A DNA stretch of 64,000 nt from Tindallia californiensis (GTDB lineage Bacteria; Bacillota; Clostridia; Peptostreptococcales; Tindalliaceae), in the NCBI RefSeq assembly GCF_900107405.1, contig NZ_FNPV01000005.1, positions 186,001 to 250,000 on the forward strand, read 5' to 3'. The notes below the pieces were generated by a model. The model was not told where the DNA came from and searched no databases. It worked only from the letters and a program-made list of their open reading frames with translations. The position numbers and the translations under genes are program-made. Shown here piece by piece: positions 46,539-55,834 of the stretch. Position 1 is the first letter of the stretch; the number at the start of each line of letters is the position of its first letter.

Positions 46539-48566
46539 TTATACACTCACCACCCCAACTGACTCAATTTCTACAGTAGGATCTATTTCATTATATGACA
46601 GAATAATCAAATCATTAGACAGTTGTTCTGAAAGACGTTTAAAATAGAGCCTGACAATAGGCGCCGTAACGATAATAGGTTGTTCACCCATAGAAATCAA
46701 TTTTTGTACTTGCTTTGACAGGCTATTCAAAATCCCCTGTATCAAATCAGGTTCTAAAGATACATAGGTTCCACTTTCTGTTTTTTTAAGAGAGTCCATA
46801 ATGGTTTGTTCTAATGATTTATCCAATATTACCACACGTGATGGATGTGATGTAATAAATTGTTTTGTTATAGCTCTACCCAAAGCTTGCCTAACATACT
46901 CTGTTAGCATATCTGTATCTCGTGTTATGGTTGAATAATCAGCTAGTGTTTCCAAGATACTAACCATATCTCTGATAGAGATGCCTTCTTTTAACAGGTT
47001 TACCAATACTTTCTGAATTTCTCCTAAAGAAAGTTGGTTTGGAACTAATTCATCTACCAAAGCTGTATTCTCTTCCTTTACGTTATCAATAAGTTTCTTA
47101 ACATCCTGCCTACCCATGAGTTCAAATGCATGTTTTTTTATGATTTCAGTTAAATGAGTCGCAATGATTGAAGGTGGATCTACTACAGTAAACCCTGAAG
47201 CTTCAGCCTTTTCTCTTTCTTGTTCCGTTATCCACTTTGCAGGAAGACCAAAAGCTGGTTCAACGGTATCAACACCTTCCAAATCACCGTCGGCCATTCC
47301 CGGATTCATAGCCATGTAATGATCGAACATAATTTCACCTGATGTAATTTCAATCCCTTTAATCTTAATAACATACTGATTTGGCTCCAATTGTATATTA
47401 TCCCGTAATCGAATCATTGGAACAATAATGCCAAGTTCAAGAGCACATTGCCTTCTAATCATCACAAGACGATCAAACAGATCTCCACCTTGAGTAGAAT
47501 CTGCTAAGGGTAATATTCCGTACCCAAATTCAAGTTCTATAGGATCAACATTCAAGAGCGGCATAACGTTTTCTGGTTTTCTTTTTTCTTCTAATTCTTC
47601 CTCAACAATATCTGTAGGTTCTTCCTCTGATACCTGTTTCATTTCTCTTCTTAAACTGAGTCCTAAAAGAAGGAATGCTACCGACAAAAATAAAAACGGA
47701 AAAGTAGGAAGGGGTGTAATTCCAAAAAACAAAAGAACGCCCGAAATAATCAGCATAACCGTCGGTTGCTGAAAAAGCTGCTTTAAAACATCGCCACCAA
47801 GATTACCTTCAGACGCAGCTCGAGTTACTACTATACCAGTTCCTGTAGAGATAAGCAGTGCTGGTATTTGAGTGACAAGGCCGTCTCCAACAGTCAGTAA
47901 TGTGTATTTTTGGATGGCTTCTGCAAAAGATAGACCACCTATGGCAACCCCTATAACAAAGCCAGCAATGATATTAATTAGCGTTATAAGTATACCCGCT
48001 ATAGCATCACCTTTCACAAATTTACTTGCACCATCCATAGCTCCATAGAAATCAGCTTCTTGCTGAATTTTTTTTCTTCTATCACGCGCTTGAATATCAT
48101 CAATCAATCCAGTATTCAAATCAGCATCTATTGCCATTTGCTTGCCCGGCATTGCATCAAGGGTAAATCGAGCTGCTACTTCAGCAACACGTTCCGACCC
48201 TTTAGTAATCACAAGAAACTGAACAAGAACGATAATTGTAAATACTATAAAACCAACGATCGCATTGCCTTGCATTACAAAATTCCCAAAAGTATCAATA
48301 ACGCTACCAGCATCACCTTGGGATAAAATATATCTAGTCGTCGTAATATTGAGTGATAATCTAATTAAGGTTGTAACCAGCAATATAGAAGGAAATATGG
48401 AAAAATCCAGAGCTTCTTTTATATACATGGAAAGAATTAATATCAAAAGTGCCAATGAAATGTTAAAGCTTAACAGAACATCGACTGCTCCTAATGGGAT
48501 AGGTATAACTATTATGATTACTATTGCTATGACGGCTAGAACAACAAATATATCTCCTTTATTCAT
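46539..48566 (-). CDS. flhA: Flagellar export gate protein FlhA
   Basis: Forms the nonameric ring of the flagellar type III export gate and the docking platform for chaperone-substrate complexes. The 675 residues have eight hydrophobic helices in the first 310, the FHIPEP signature region (RFTLDAMPGKQMAIDADLNTG near 135-155) and a large cytoplasmic domain (about 340-675). The ATG overlaps the flhB stop by eight bases and has GGGGG upstream. It is followed by flhF. Confidence 0.96.
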   Translation of the reverse strand: MNKGDIFVVLAVIAIVIIIVIPIPLGAVDVLLSFNISLALLILILSMYIKEALDFSIFPSILLVTTLIRLSLNITTTRYILSQGDAGSVIDTFGNFVMQGNAIVGFIVFTIIVLVQFLVITKGSERVAEVAARFTLDAMPGKQMAIDADLNTGLIDDIQARDRRKKIQQEADFYGAMDGASKFVKGDAIAGILITLINIIAGFVIGVAIGGLSFAEAIQKYTLLTVGDGLVTQIPALLISTGTGIVVTRAASEGNLGGDVLKQLFQQPTVMLIISGVLLFFGITPLPTFPFLFLSVAFLLLGLSLRREMKQVSEEEPTDIVEEELEEKRKPENVMPLLNVDPIELEFGYGILPLADSTQGGDLFDRLVMIRRQCALELGIIVPMIRLRDNIQLEPNQYVIKIKGIEITSGEIMFDHYMAMNPGMADGDLEGVDTVEPAFGLPAKWITEQEREKAEASGFTVVDPPSIIATHLTEIIKKHAFELMGRQDVKKLIDNVKEENTALVDELVPNQLSLGEIQKVLVNLLKEGISIRDMVSILETLADYSTITRDTDMLTEYVRQALGRAITKQFITSHPSRVVILDKSLEQTIMDSLKKTESGTYVSLEPDLIQGILNSLSKQVQKLISMGEQPIIVTAPIVRLYFKRLSEQLSNDLIILSYNEIDPTVEIESVGVVSV

Positions 48567-49668
48567 TTGAAGCTCCCCCTCTACGTGTAGCGTTCATCTG
48601 ATAAACATAAGCAAGAATTTCGGCAACGGATTCATATAACTCCGGAGGAATAGCATCTCCAATATTAACTGTATGATATAAAGTTTTTGCAAGATATTTA
48701 TTTTCTACCATTTGAACACCTTTTTCTGTTGCAATTTTTTTAATATTTTGAGCGACTATGTTTTGTCCTTTTGCAAGAACATACGGTGCTGCATATTCTC
48801 CAGGAGAATACTTTAAGGCCACAGCATAATGAGTTGGATTCGTAACAATCACATCAGCTTTTGGCACTTCATCCATCATACGCCTCATAGAGATTTGCAT
48901 TTGTTTTTGTCTGATTTTTGATTTTATTTTCGGGTCACCTTCTATTTGTTTTTGTTCATCTTTGACTTCCTGTTTGCTCATCTTTAATTTCTTTTCATAT
49001 TCATATTTTTGATATATATAATCCAATATCCCTAAAATGACCAATAGAATTCCAGCTCTTATACCGATGTTAAACGTGATTCCAATGATAATTTCAACTG
49101 TCTGCTCTACCTCTAGTGATGTTAAGCTAAAAATTGCCTCTAATTGACCCACTAGATAGAAATATACAATATAACTGATAAAAATAATTTTAACCAAAGA
49201 TTTAATTAATTCTACGATTTTCTCCATAGAAAACAACTTTTTGAGTCCCTTAATTGGGCTAAGTTTATTAAGCTTTGGTTGCAATGGTTTTGAAGTTAAC
49301 AAAAACCCTACTTGCAAATAACTGCATATAACTCCGACCACAAGAACACTCGCGGCTAGAGGTAGAATAATAATAAATAATCGTACAGTAAGTAGTGCCG
49401 TTAATTTGTGAACATTAGATATTGTATAAAGACTATGATCCAACATCAAATCTTCATAAATATTAATGGTCAGCATCCTAATAGAACTACCATAATAATT
49501 AGATAACAAAAAAAGCAGGACAAACGCAGCAAGCAGGGTAAAAGCAGTATTTACTTCCTTGCTAAACAGCACTTGTCCCTCTTCTCGAGATTTTTTCCTT
49601 TTTCTGGGTGTAGCTTTTTCGGTCTTTTCTTGATCTGCAAAAAGCTGTAAATCGATTATCAAAATCAT
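48559..49668 (-). CDS. flhB: Flagellar export switch protein FlhB
   Basis: Export-gate component that switches substrate class after hook completion. The 369 residues start with a hydrophilic stretch (DQEKTEKATPRKRKKSREEGQ), have four membrane helices (about 35-210) and a cytoplasmic domain with the self-cleavage site NPTHY near 273-277. The ATG at 49668 is seven bases from AAGGA. An in-frame start 60 bases upstream would overlap fliR. Its partner in switching, FliK, is encoded earlier in the same operon. Confidence 0.95.
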   Translation of the reverse strand: MILIIDLQLFADQEKTEKATPRKRKKSREEGQVLFSKEVNTAFTLLAAFVLLFLLSNYYGSSIRMLTINIYEDLMLDHSLYTISNVHKLTALLTVRLFIIILPLAASVLVVGVICSYLQVGFLLTSKPLQPKLNKLSPIKGLKKLFSMEKIVELIKSLVKIIFISYIVYFYLVGQLEAIFSLTSLEVEQTVEIIIGITFNIGIRAGILLVILGILDYIYQKYEYEKKLKMSKQEVKDEQKQIEGDPKIKSKIRQKQMQISMRRMMDEVPKADVIVTNPTHYAVALKYSPGEYAAPYVLAKGQNIVAQNIKKIATEKGVQMVENKYLAKTLYHTVNIGDAIPPELYESVAEILAYVYQMNATRRGGASNE

Positions 49669-49678
49669 ATAATCATCC

Positions 49679-50461
49679 TTATGTAAGTATTCGCATGAAA
49701 TTATAAACTCCACGGAATATTCGATCAAAAAATCTTTCTGAAAAAGGTAATACTGTTTGAAGCGTTATCCATACTGTTAACAACCCGACAATAATTCTGA
49801 GAGGCATCCCAACAACAAAAACATTTATTTGCGGCATGGTCTTAGCGAATATTCCAAGCATTACATTTGCTAAAAAAGCAGTCATCATAATGGGTGCGCT
49901 TAACACAAAAGCAAGAAGGGTAATATCCCTGAATAAACCAATAGCAAATTCAACAAAATTTAAGTTAATAGAAATTGTGTGCCCAATGGGGATATATTGA
50001 TAACTATCATGCAATGCTTTGATGAAAACATGATGTCCATTAATTCCTAAAAACAAAAGCATAAAAAGTATGTTGTAAAAATTCCCAAATATAGGAACTT
50101 CCATATCTGTTAATGGATCAATAACATTTGCTAGCGCAAAGCCCGTTTGCCTATCCATTATTGTACCTGCCAAAAAAAACATCGCAAAATAAACAGTTCC
50201 AACAAAACCTATAGCTATGCCTACTGCAAATTCTTGCACGACGAAGTAGGTGTATAACGGAAAGTTATTCAGTACCGTTGGTTGAATCGTATGCATTAGC
50301 GGTAACATTATAAAAGATATCATCACCGACAGTCCTAAGCGCGTTATCATCGGTACATTTTCATTACCTAGAACAGGAGCAATCGAAAATAAACCTGCAA
50401 CACGAACCAGTATTAGTAGAAAAAGTTCAACATTTAACAATATAAACTCTACAATTGACAT
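49679..50461 (-). CDS. fliR: Flagellar export gate protein FliR
   Basis: One copy joins five FliP and four FliQ in the export gate core. The 260 residues are almost entirely hydrophobic helices, with LVRVAGLFSIAPVLGNENVP near 18-37 and FLGINGHHVFIKALHDSYQYIP near 130-151, both family hallmarks. ATGs at 50461 and 50464 are adjacent; 50461 is better spaced from GGAAGG. fliQ ends 21 bases upstream. Confidence 0.94.
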   Translation of the reverse strand: MSIVEFILLNVELFLLILVRVAGLFSIAPVLGNENVPMITRLGLSVMISFIMLPLMHTIQPTVLNNFPLYTYFVVQEFAVGIAIGFVGTVYFAMFFLAGTIMDRQTGFALANVIDPLTDMEVPIFGNFYNILFMLLFLGINGHHVFIKALHDSYQYIPIGHTISINLNFVEFAIGLFRDITLLAFVLSAPIMMTAFLANVMLGIFAKTMPQINVFVVGMPLRIIVGLLTVWITLQTVLPFSERFFDRIFRGVYNFMRILT

Positions 50462-50482
50462 CATGATCCTTCCGATCAAATA

Positions 50483-50752
50483 TTATTGAATAAAACGACT
50501 AAGGTCTTCGAATAAGGTGTTTGTAAAATTAATGATAATTGAAAGAAGCCACGGAGAAAAAACGATTATTGATGTAAATACGGCAATTATTTTCGGAACA
50601 AAAGTTAAAGTCTGTTCCTGAATAGATGTAATTGTTTGAAAAATACTAACTGACAGCCCAACGATTAAACCAAAACCCAGCATAGGAGCTGACATTAGTA
50701 AAATAGTAAGCATTGTCTGTTGTCCCAGCTCAATGATCATACCCTCATTCAT
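50483..50752 (-). CDS. fliQ: Flagellar export gate protein FliQ
   Basis: An 89-residue, two-helix membrane protein of the export gate. The family pattern PMLGFGLIVGLSVSIFQTITSIQEQTLTFVPKI lies near 22-54, with hydrophobic helices at about 16-38 and 52-75. A GAGAGGG precedes the ATG. The gene sits between fliP and fliR in the invariant P-Q-R order. Confidence 0.96.
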   Translation of the reverse strand: MNEGMIIELGQQTMLTILLMSAPMLGFGLIVGLSVSIFQTITSIQEQTLTFVPKIIAVFTSIIVFSPWLLSIIINFTNTLFEDLSRFIQ

Positions 50753-50766
50753 ACTTTTTCCCTCTC

Positions 50767-51579
50767 TTAATTAAAACTTCCAACCAGAGATCTAATAATG
50801 ATATTCCAGCCATCCACCATGATAAACAGTAGTAATTTGAAGGGCAATGAAATCATTGCCGGAGGAAGCATCATCATTCCCATTGAAAGCAAAGTACTTG
50901 CTATTACCATATCTAATACAATAAACGGTATAAATAACACAAAGCCCATCTGAAACGCTGTTTTTAATTCACTTATAATGAATGCCGGAATTAATACTGT
51001 ATTAGATATAGTGTCTAAATCTTCAGATGGTGATTCATCAGCAATTTCCATAAACATAGCAAGATCTTGCTGGCGTGTTTGTCTAAACATAAATTCTCTT
51101 ATAGGTTCCATCGCATTTTCAAATGCTTCAATTTGATTGATTTCTTCATTCAAATACGGCTGAAATGCATTTTGATTGATATCGGCAACTACATTTCTCA
51201 TTGTAAATAAAGTTAAGAACAAGGCTAACCCAATAATAACCTGGTTAGGTGGTGTTGTTTGTGTCGCTAAAGCTCTTCGAATAAATCCAAGAACAATTAC
51301 TATCCTCGTGAAACTTGTTAGCATTATCAAAATAGCAGGAGCAAGCGATAACACCGTTAACAGAAGAAGAATTTGAACTGTTACAGCAACATCCTCAGGA
51401 GAATCTGCTTCATTAAAATTTAATTCTAGTCCAGGAATTGGAATTTGCGCAGCTTCTACTCGCACTGGTTCAAGAAGAGCTATTAGCATAAAAAAGAAAG
51501 GAATTAAAAACAAAAATAACTTACCAATCTTTGGCGCCTTATTAGAATAAAATGAATATAGTTTACTAATTCTGATCAC
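50767..51579 (-). CDS. fliP: Flagellar export gate protein FliP
   Basis: Main component of the FliP5Q4R1 export gate. The mature part has AILIMLTSFTRIVIVLGFIRRALATQTTPPNQVIIGLALFLT and the C-terminal MGMMMLPPAMISLPFKLLLFIMVDGW signature. A signal peptide (hydrophobic LFLFLIPFFFMLIALL, then RVEAAQ) precedes it, as FliP is usually processed. The start is uncertain: I use GTG 51579, five bases after the fliO stop, giving 270 residues. Earlier in-frame starts would overlap fliO by more than 80 bases. Confidence 0.9.
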   Translation of the reverse strand: MIRISKLYSFYSNKAPKIGKLFLFLIPFFFMLIALLEPVRVEAAQIPIPGLELNFNEADSPEDVAVTVQILLLLTVLSLAPAILIMLTSFTRIVIVLGFIRRALATQTTPPNQVIIGLALFLTLFTMRNVVADINQNAFQPYLNEEINQIEAFENAMEPIREFMFRQTRQQDLAMFMEIADESPSEDLDTISNTVLIPAFIISELKTAFQMGFVLFIPFIVLDMVIASTLLSMGMMMLPPAMISLPFKLLLFIMVDGWNIIIRSLVGSFN

Positions 51580-51583
51580 CCTT

Positions 51584-51976
51584 TTAGTTTTTTTCCTTTC
51601 CTTTTGATTTGCTGTTTCTCCATTTTTTGCCAAAGGCAATCCAACTAATTCCATCATGTTTATCATGTTCTTTATTGTGGATATGTCCTGTACTGTGATC
51701 TGAAGTTTCAGTCCACTCCTTAAATGTCATTTTATCTAGCTGTTCGATGCTTTTACCATTACTTGCAATAATATAAACCATCAACCCAACTTTGATGGTA
51801 TATATAGATATATTACTAGCCACAACAACTTTTTCAAGAACACTGCTATGTCGATTTTTAGCTAAACAATTCATTTTTTTAGCAAGCCAAACAGTCGTAT
51901 AATAAGCAATAAAAATAACCCCTGTTGTTATGATTAAATACAAAATCATCGATATAAAATAATTATCAGCCACCAC
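51584..51976 (-). CDS. fliO: Flagellar biosynthesis protein FliO
   Basis: A 130-residue protein with a hydrophobic N-terminal helix (about 9-30), a basic-hydrophobic domain (KMNCLAKNRHSSVLEKVVVASNISIYTIKVGLMVYIIASNGKSIEQLDKM), which matches FliO's folded part, and a hydrophilic tail. FliO helps assemble the FliP ring. The identification rests on that domain and the position between cheY and fliP. The start is unsure: GTG codons at 51982, 51976 and 51973 or ATG 51949 are possible. The tail is unusually rich in His and Asp (see findings). Confidence 0.8.
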   Translation of the reverse strand: MVADNYFISMILYLIITTGVIFIAYYTTVWLAKKMNCLAKNRHSSVLEKVVVASNISIYTIKVGLMVYIIASNGKSIEQLDKMTFKEWTETSDHSTGHIHNKEHDKHDGISWIAFGKKWRNSKSKGKEKN

Positions 51977-51997
51977 TAACACACCTGTCTATACTAT

Positions 51998-52360
51998 CTA
52001 TCCTATTACTTTTTTTACGGCTTCTAAAACTCGCTCTGCCTGAAAAGGCTTTACAATAAAGTCTTTAGCACCTGCTTGTATCGCCTCTATTACCATGCTT
52101 TGTTGTCCCATAGCAGAACACATGATGATTTTAGCATTTGGATCAATGCCTTTAATCGTTTTAACTGCTTCAATCCCATCCATTTCCGGCATAGTAATGT
52201 CCATAATAGTCAGCTCCGGGTTTAATTCCTTAAACTTTTCAACCGCAATCGCTCCATTTTCCGCTTCACCAACAACTTCCATTCCATTTTTTGTTAACAC
52301 ATCTTTAATCATCATACGCATAAAAGCAGCATCATCTACAATTAAAATTCCATTTGCCAT
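51998..52360 (-). CDS. cheY: Chemotaxis response regulator CheY
   Basis: Phosphorylated by CheA, it binds FliM/FliY and sets rotation direction. The 120 residues are a lone receiver domain with D9-D10, phospho-acceptor D54 in MDITMPEMDG, a Ser at the Thr-switch position (S82) and K104 in VKPFQ. AAGGAGG precedes the ATG. It has a possible own promoter in the preceding 99-base gap, between the switch gene fliY and the export gene fliO. Confidence 0.95.
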   Translation of the reverse strand: MANGILIVDDAAFMRMMIKDVLTKNGMEVVGEAENGAIAVEKFKELNPELTIMDITMPEMDGIEAVKTIKGIDPNAKIIMCSAMGQQSMVIEAIQAGAKDFIVKPFQAERVLEAVKKVIG

Positions 52361-52429
52361 CCTAGTTCCTCCTTATGTTTCGTTCTTGTGTATTTTTTTA
52401 AGAAGAACGAATAATTATTTCAATTTATA

Positions 52430-52438
52430 ATTATATCA
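52430..52438 (-). promoter_or_regulatory. Possible extended -10 promoter before cheY
   Basis: TGATATAAT on the minus strand is a perfect extended -10 (TGn-TATAAT), 70 bases upstream of cheY, without a clear -35. Downstream of it TTCGTTCTT and AAGAACGAA (9-bp inverted repeat, 15-base loop, no T-tract) could form a leader hairpin. Confidence 0.45.
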
Positions 52439-52459
52439 TAACTTGTTTTGAAAAAAGTA

Positions 52460-53647
52460 CTATATTTTAGAAAAACGCTTATTAGGGTTTACAATATCAG
52501 TGATTCTAATTCCATAATTTTCGTCTATCACCACCACTTCACCTTTAGCAACGTATTGTCCGTTAACCATAATATCTAATGGTTCTCCTACAACACGGTC
52601 AAGTTCCACGATAGTTCCAGGACCAAATTCAAGCACTTCATTAATTTTTTTCACTGTTCTTCCTAGTTCCACAGTAACTTTTAACGGTACATCCTGGATT
52701 AAGGAAATGTTCTCAGGAATCCCTCTTTCTGGTGGTTGCTCATCAAATGATTGAAAGTGAGCTGGTTGTACATTGACATTTTTAGGTTTCTGATTTGATG
52801 GTTTGGGTTCACTATCAAAGTCAAGATCAAAATCATAACCTTGATCTGAAGATGGTTCCTGTTTCGATATTGCCGGTTGTGCAGATTGCTGCTCAGCGGC
52901 TGTATTGTTTGGAGATTGTGATACAATGTCATCATCTGACAACGATGAATCATCTCCACTTTCCGGCATAAGCGTGCGTACCATCTCTTTAGCAAAATCA
53001 AGCGGTATTAGCTGCATTATTTCACTATCAATAAGACCTTCTATTTCCATCTTAAATGATATTCTAATAATATTTTCATCAAGATCTGAAAAATATTCAT
53101 CCAAGTCAGGAGTCTTCATATCAAGTCTGAAAGGCTTCGGTGGGCTAATATCAATTTTTTTCATAAACATTTCTGAAAGCGAAGTAGCTGAAGATCCAAC
53201 CATTTGATTCATAGCTTCAGCAATAGCACTTAAATGAAGATCTGAAATTGGTTCATCTGTTTGATCCGGTTCTTGTCCCATCATTAAATTTGTAATAATT
53301 TTTACATCATTTTCCCTCAACACCATTAAGTTAGTTCCTTCGATACCTTCTTTATACTTAACCTCAACCGCTACAAAAGGCACAGGGTACTCTTCGGCTA
53401 TTTCTTTTATCGACATCATCGAAACTTTTGGCGTTGTGATAACGACTTTATGATTTAATAAAGTTGATAGCGTCGTTGCTGCTGTCCCCATACTAATATT
53501 ACCGATTTCACCAATGGTATCTTTTTCTTGATCTGTAAAACTCTCTTGAGAAACCGATTCATTACTTTCCTGTGGGTCAGAAGCTGAGTCACTACCACCC
53601 CCACTTAATAGGGCATCAATTTCCTCCTGCGACAACATATCACTCAT
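52460..53647 (-). CDS. fliY: Flagellar motor switch phosphatase FliY
   Basis: Switch-complex protein combining CheY-P phosphatase and FliN functions. The 395 residues begin with a CheY-P-binding peptide (MLSQEEIDALLSGG), then a CheC-like domain with both active sites of the D/S-x3-E-x2-N-x22-P pattern (DTIGEIGN and SAIAEAMN), a long acidic, Gln/Pro-rich linker (about 225-305) and a C-terminal FliN/SpoA domain (VTVELGRTVKKINEVLEFGPGTIVELDRVVGEPLDIMVNG). It overlaps the end of fliM. The ATG at 53647 is preferred over 53650. Confidence 0.95.
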   Translation of the reverse strand: MSDMLSQEEIDALLSGGGSDSASDPQESNESVSQESFTDQEKDTIGEIGNISMGTAATTLSTLLNHKVVITTPKVSMMSIKEIAEEYPVPFVAVEVKYKEGIEGTNLMVLRENDVKIITNLMMGQEPDQTDEPISDLHLSAIAEAMNQMVGSSATSLSEMFMKKIDISPPKPFRLDMKTPDLDEYFSDLDENIIRISFKMEIEGLIDSEIMQLIPLDFAKEMVRTLMPESGDDSSLSDDDIVSQSPNNTAAEQQSAQPAISKQEPSSDQGYDFDLDFDSEPKPSNQKPKNVNVQPAHFQSFDEQPPERGIPENISLIQDVPLKVTVELGRTVKKINEVLEFGPGTIVELDRVVGEPLDIMVNGQYVAKGEVVVIDENYGIRITDIVNPNKRFSKI

Positions 53648-54635
53648 CATCTTCTTCTCCCTCCAATTCCTTGCTAACTATCTTAACTGCCATCTTATTA
53701 TTGCTGGTACCAGGTAAAGCGGAATACTTAGCCCTATCTCCTACATAAAACAGCAATTCACTATCCAGCGTAGTATCTAGCTCTATGACATCTCCTATTT
53801 GAAGCTGCAGAAAATCTTTTACAGTTATATGAGTTGATGCAATTTCTGCAATTAACTCAACACTTGTTTTTTCCAATCTGTTTTGTAGCTTTTTACGGTC
53901 TTCTTCCGTAACCGTTTTACTAGCACTAGCGAACCAAAACTTTGTACTCAGTTTATCGATTATCGGTTCAAGAACAATATGCGGTAAGCAGATGTTTATC
54001 ATGCCTTCTAAATCACCAATTTTAAGACTCAGCGTAACTAATGCTATTGTTTCATTAGGAGATACAATTTGAGCAAATTGTGGATTCGTTTCAATCTTGT
54101 CTAGTTTAGGATTGAGCTCAATGACGTTTTCCCAGGGATCTATCATCAAATCCGTGACCTGACGTTTAAGCCTTTTTAACAGTGTTAATTCTATCTCAGT
54201 AAATGTTCTGCTTTCGTTAAAAGGCTTACCGCTACCACCTAGAATACGATCAATAATATTAAATGCTATGCTAGGCGATAGGTCAATGATCACTTGTCCT
54301 GATAAAGGTTCAAAGTTCACGATAGACAGTACCGCTGGATTTACTACAGAGTTACTGAATTCATAGTACGTCAACTCTTCAACGTTAATAACTTCAGCAT
54401 GAATATAGGTTCGAAGATATCCCGACAAAAAAGTATTCAGCGCTCTAGCAAAATTTTCATGAATGATTTGTAACGTCCTTAACTGGTCCTTAGCTAATTT
54501 TTTAGGACTTCGAAAGTCGTATAGTTTAACTTTCGATTCTTCTTTTTCATCTTTCATTTCGTCTGCGTCAACTTCACCACTGCTTAATTGAGCCAGCAAC
54601 GCATCAATTTCATTTTGGGACAGAACGTCTGCCAA
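53640..54635 (-). CDS. fliM: Flagellar motor switch protein FliM
   Basis: Switch-ring protein and main CheY-P receptor. The 331 residues have the N-terminal binding peptide MADVLSQNEIDALLAQL, the CheC-like middle domain (IDRILGGSGKPFNESRTFTEIE near 128-149) and the C-terminal SpoA domain (VEL..HITVKDFLQLQIGDVIELDTTLDSEL). The start is TTG at 54635, eight bases from AGGAGG; the GTG at 54644 lies inside that site. It sits between fliL and fliY. Confidence 0.95.
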   Translation of the reverse strand: MADVLSQNEIDALLAQLSSGEVDADEMKDEKEESKVKLYDFRSPKKLAKDQLRTLQIIHENFARALNTFLSGYLRTYIHAEVINVEELTYYEFSNSVVNPAVLSIVNFEPLSGQVIIDLSPSIAFNIIDRILGGSGKPFNESRTFTEIELTLLKRLKRQVTDLMIDPWENVIELNPKLDKIETNPQFAQIVSPNETIALVTLSLKIGDLEGMINICLPHIVLEPIIDKLSTKFWFASASKTVTEEDRKKLQNRLEKTSVELIAEIASTHITVKDFLQLQIGDVIELDTTLDSELLFYVGDRAKYSALPGTSNNKMAVKIVSKELEGEEDDE

Positions 54636-54647
54636 CGTTGCCACCTC

Positions 54648-55061
54648 CTATTGTACAATATAGTCGATAAAATAAACGTTGGTTATGCTTTCAGATTCGA
54701 CAACTTCTGAAATAATGTTTATTAACTCCTGTCGAAGTTCTTGTTGCCCGTCTTGTGTAAGCACATCATCAGGGGTTTTGCTTATTAATGTTTTAATCAC
54801 TCGATCTCTTAATACAACATTCTTTTCTTCAAAGTATTCAATCATGTTGCTATCTGTTGTTTCAATAACAATTTCCCCGTTAAAAAAACTTCTTTGATTC
54901 CCTAAGTTCGTAGAGAACTCGCCGAGATTATACTCATAGGTAGGCAATGGACTATCCGCATCAGTGCTTCTAAAAACAAATAAATATAAAATACCACCTA
55001 CGATGATTGCCGTAATTAAAAATGCAAGCAATGCAATAATAATAATTTTTTTTAATTCCAT
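54648..55061 (-). CDS. fliL: Flagellar basal-body protein FliL
   Basis: Single-pass protein around the stator that supports torque. The 137 residues have an N-terminal membrane helix (about 6-29) and a periplasmic-side FliL domain (YNLGEFSTNLGNQRSFFNGEIVIETTDSN... then VLRDRVIKTLISKTPDDVLTQDGQQELRQELINIISEV), which is the family pattern. AAGGAG precedes the ATG. It follows motB and precedes fliM, a typical clostridial order. Confidence 0.93.
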   Translation of the reverse strand: MELKKIIIIALLAFLITAIIVGGILYLFVFRSTDADSPLPTYEYNLGEFSTNLGNQRSFFNGEIVIETTDSNMIEYFEEKNVVLRDRVIKTLISKTPDDVLTQDGQQELRQELINIISEVVESESITNVYFIDYIVQ

Positions 55062-55087
55062 TTACTACACTCCTTAGTTTATAAGCC

Positions 55088-55834
55088 TTAAAAAGAAGAC
55101 TCTGCATACTCAGAACGAAGAACAACCAAATCCACTCGCCTATTCTGCGCTTTGTTTTCCGGGGTGTCATTAGGAGCCACTGGATGATATTCTCCATACC
55201 CTGAAGCCCTGAATCTAAGAGGCGACAACCCAACATTTTCAATCATGTAGCGAACTACAGTCGCTGAACGTGCTACAGATAATTCCCAATTCGTAGGAAA
55301 AGGGGCACCTGGTCTTAAGGGATCTGTATCTGTATGCCCTTCAACACTCACATTTTTATCTAGAAACTCTGGCTCAGCTAACACTTCTCCAACAAAATTA
55401 AGGAGATCTTCAGATTCTAATTTAATGTCAGCTCTTCCTGAATCAAAGAGTACATTGTCTTGGAAGCGCAACACAAGCCCTCTTGTCTGAAGCGTCACTA
55501 ATACATCAGCTTGCATGTTTCTTTCTTCAAGAAACTCTTCTAATCGCTCTTTTAGATGTCTAAAATCTTCTAGTTCTTGCAATTCTTGCATTGTCAGATC
55601 ATCCATAGCTGATTCTGAAAGCACTTCACTAGGCTCTATGGTTCTTCCGGCATCAAGAACTCCTACCGCTCCTTGAAAAGACCTTATAAATGCATCAAGC
55701 TTCGCTACATCTATTTCAGAAAAAGCAAACAACAGAACAAAAAAGCAAAGGAGTAGCGTAACCATATCACCATAAGTAGTCATCCATAAGGGAGCTCCTG
55801 GTTTTTGTTCCTCTTGAGGTTTTTTGCGAGCCAT
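55088..55834 (-). CDS. motB: Flagellar stator protein MotB (PomB-like)
   Basis: Peptidoglycan-anchored ion-channel subunit of the stator. The 248 residues have a short basic N-terminus, one membrane helix with the ion-binding Asp23 in WMTTYGDMVTLLLCFFVLLF, a plug/linker region, and a C-terminal OmpA-like domain (VEGHTDTDPLRPGAPFPTNWELSVARS and NRRVDLVV). The helix resembles Vibrio PomB (CFFVLLxxFSExD) more than proton MotB. The start codon shares its A with the motA stop (TAATG). Confidence 0.94.
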   Translation of the reverse strand: MARKKPQEEQKPGAPLWMTTYGDMVTLLLCFFVLLFAFSEIDVAKLDAFIRSFQGAVGVLDAGRTIEPSEVLSESAMDDLTMQELQELEDFRHLKERLEEFLEERNMQADVLVTLQTRGLVLRFQDNVLFDSGRADIKLESEDLLNFVGEVLAEPEFLDKNVSVEGHTDTDPLRPGAPFPTNWELSVARSATVVRYMIENVGLSPLRFRASGYGEYHPVAPNDTPENKAQNRRVDLVVLRSEYAESSF

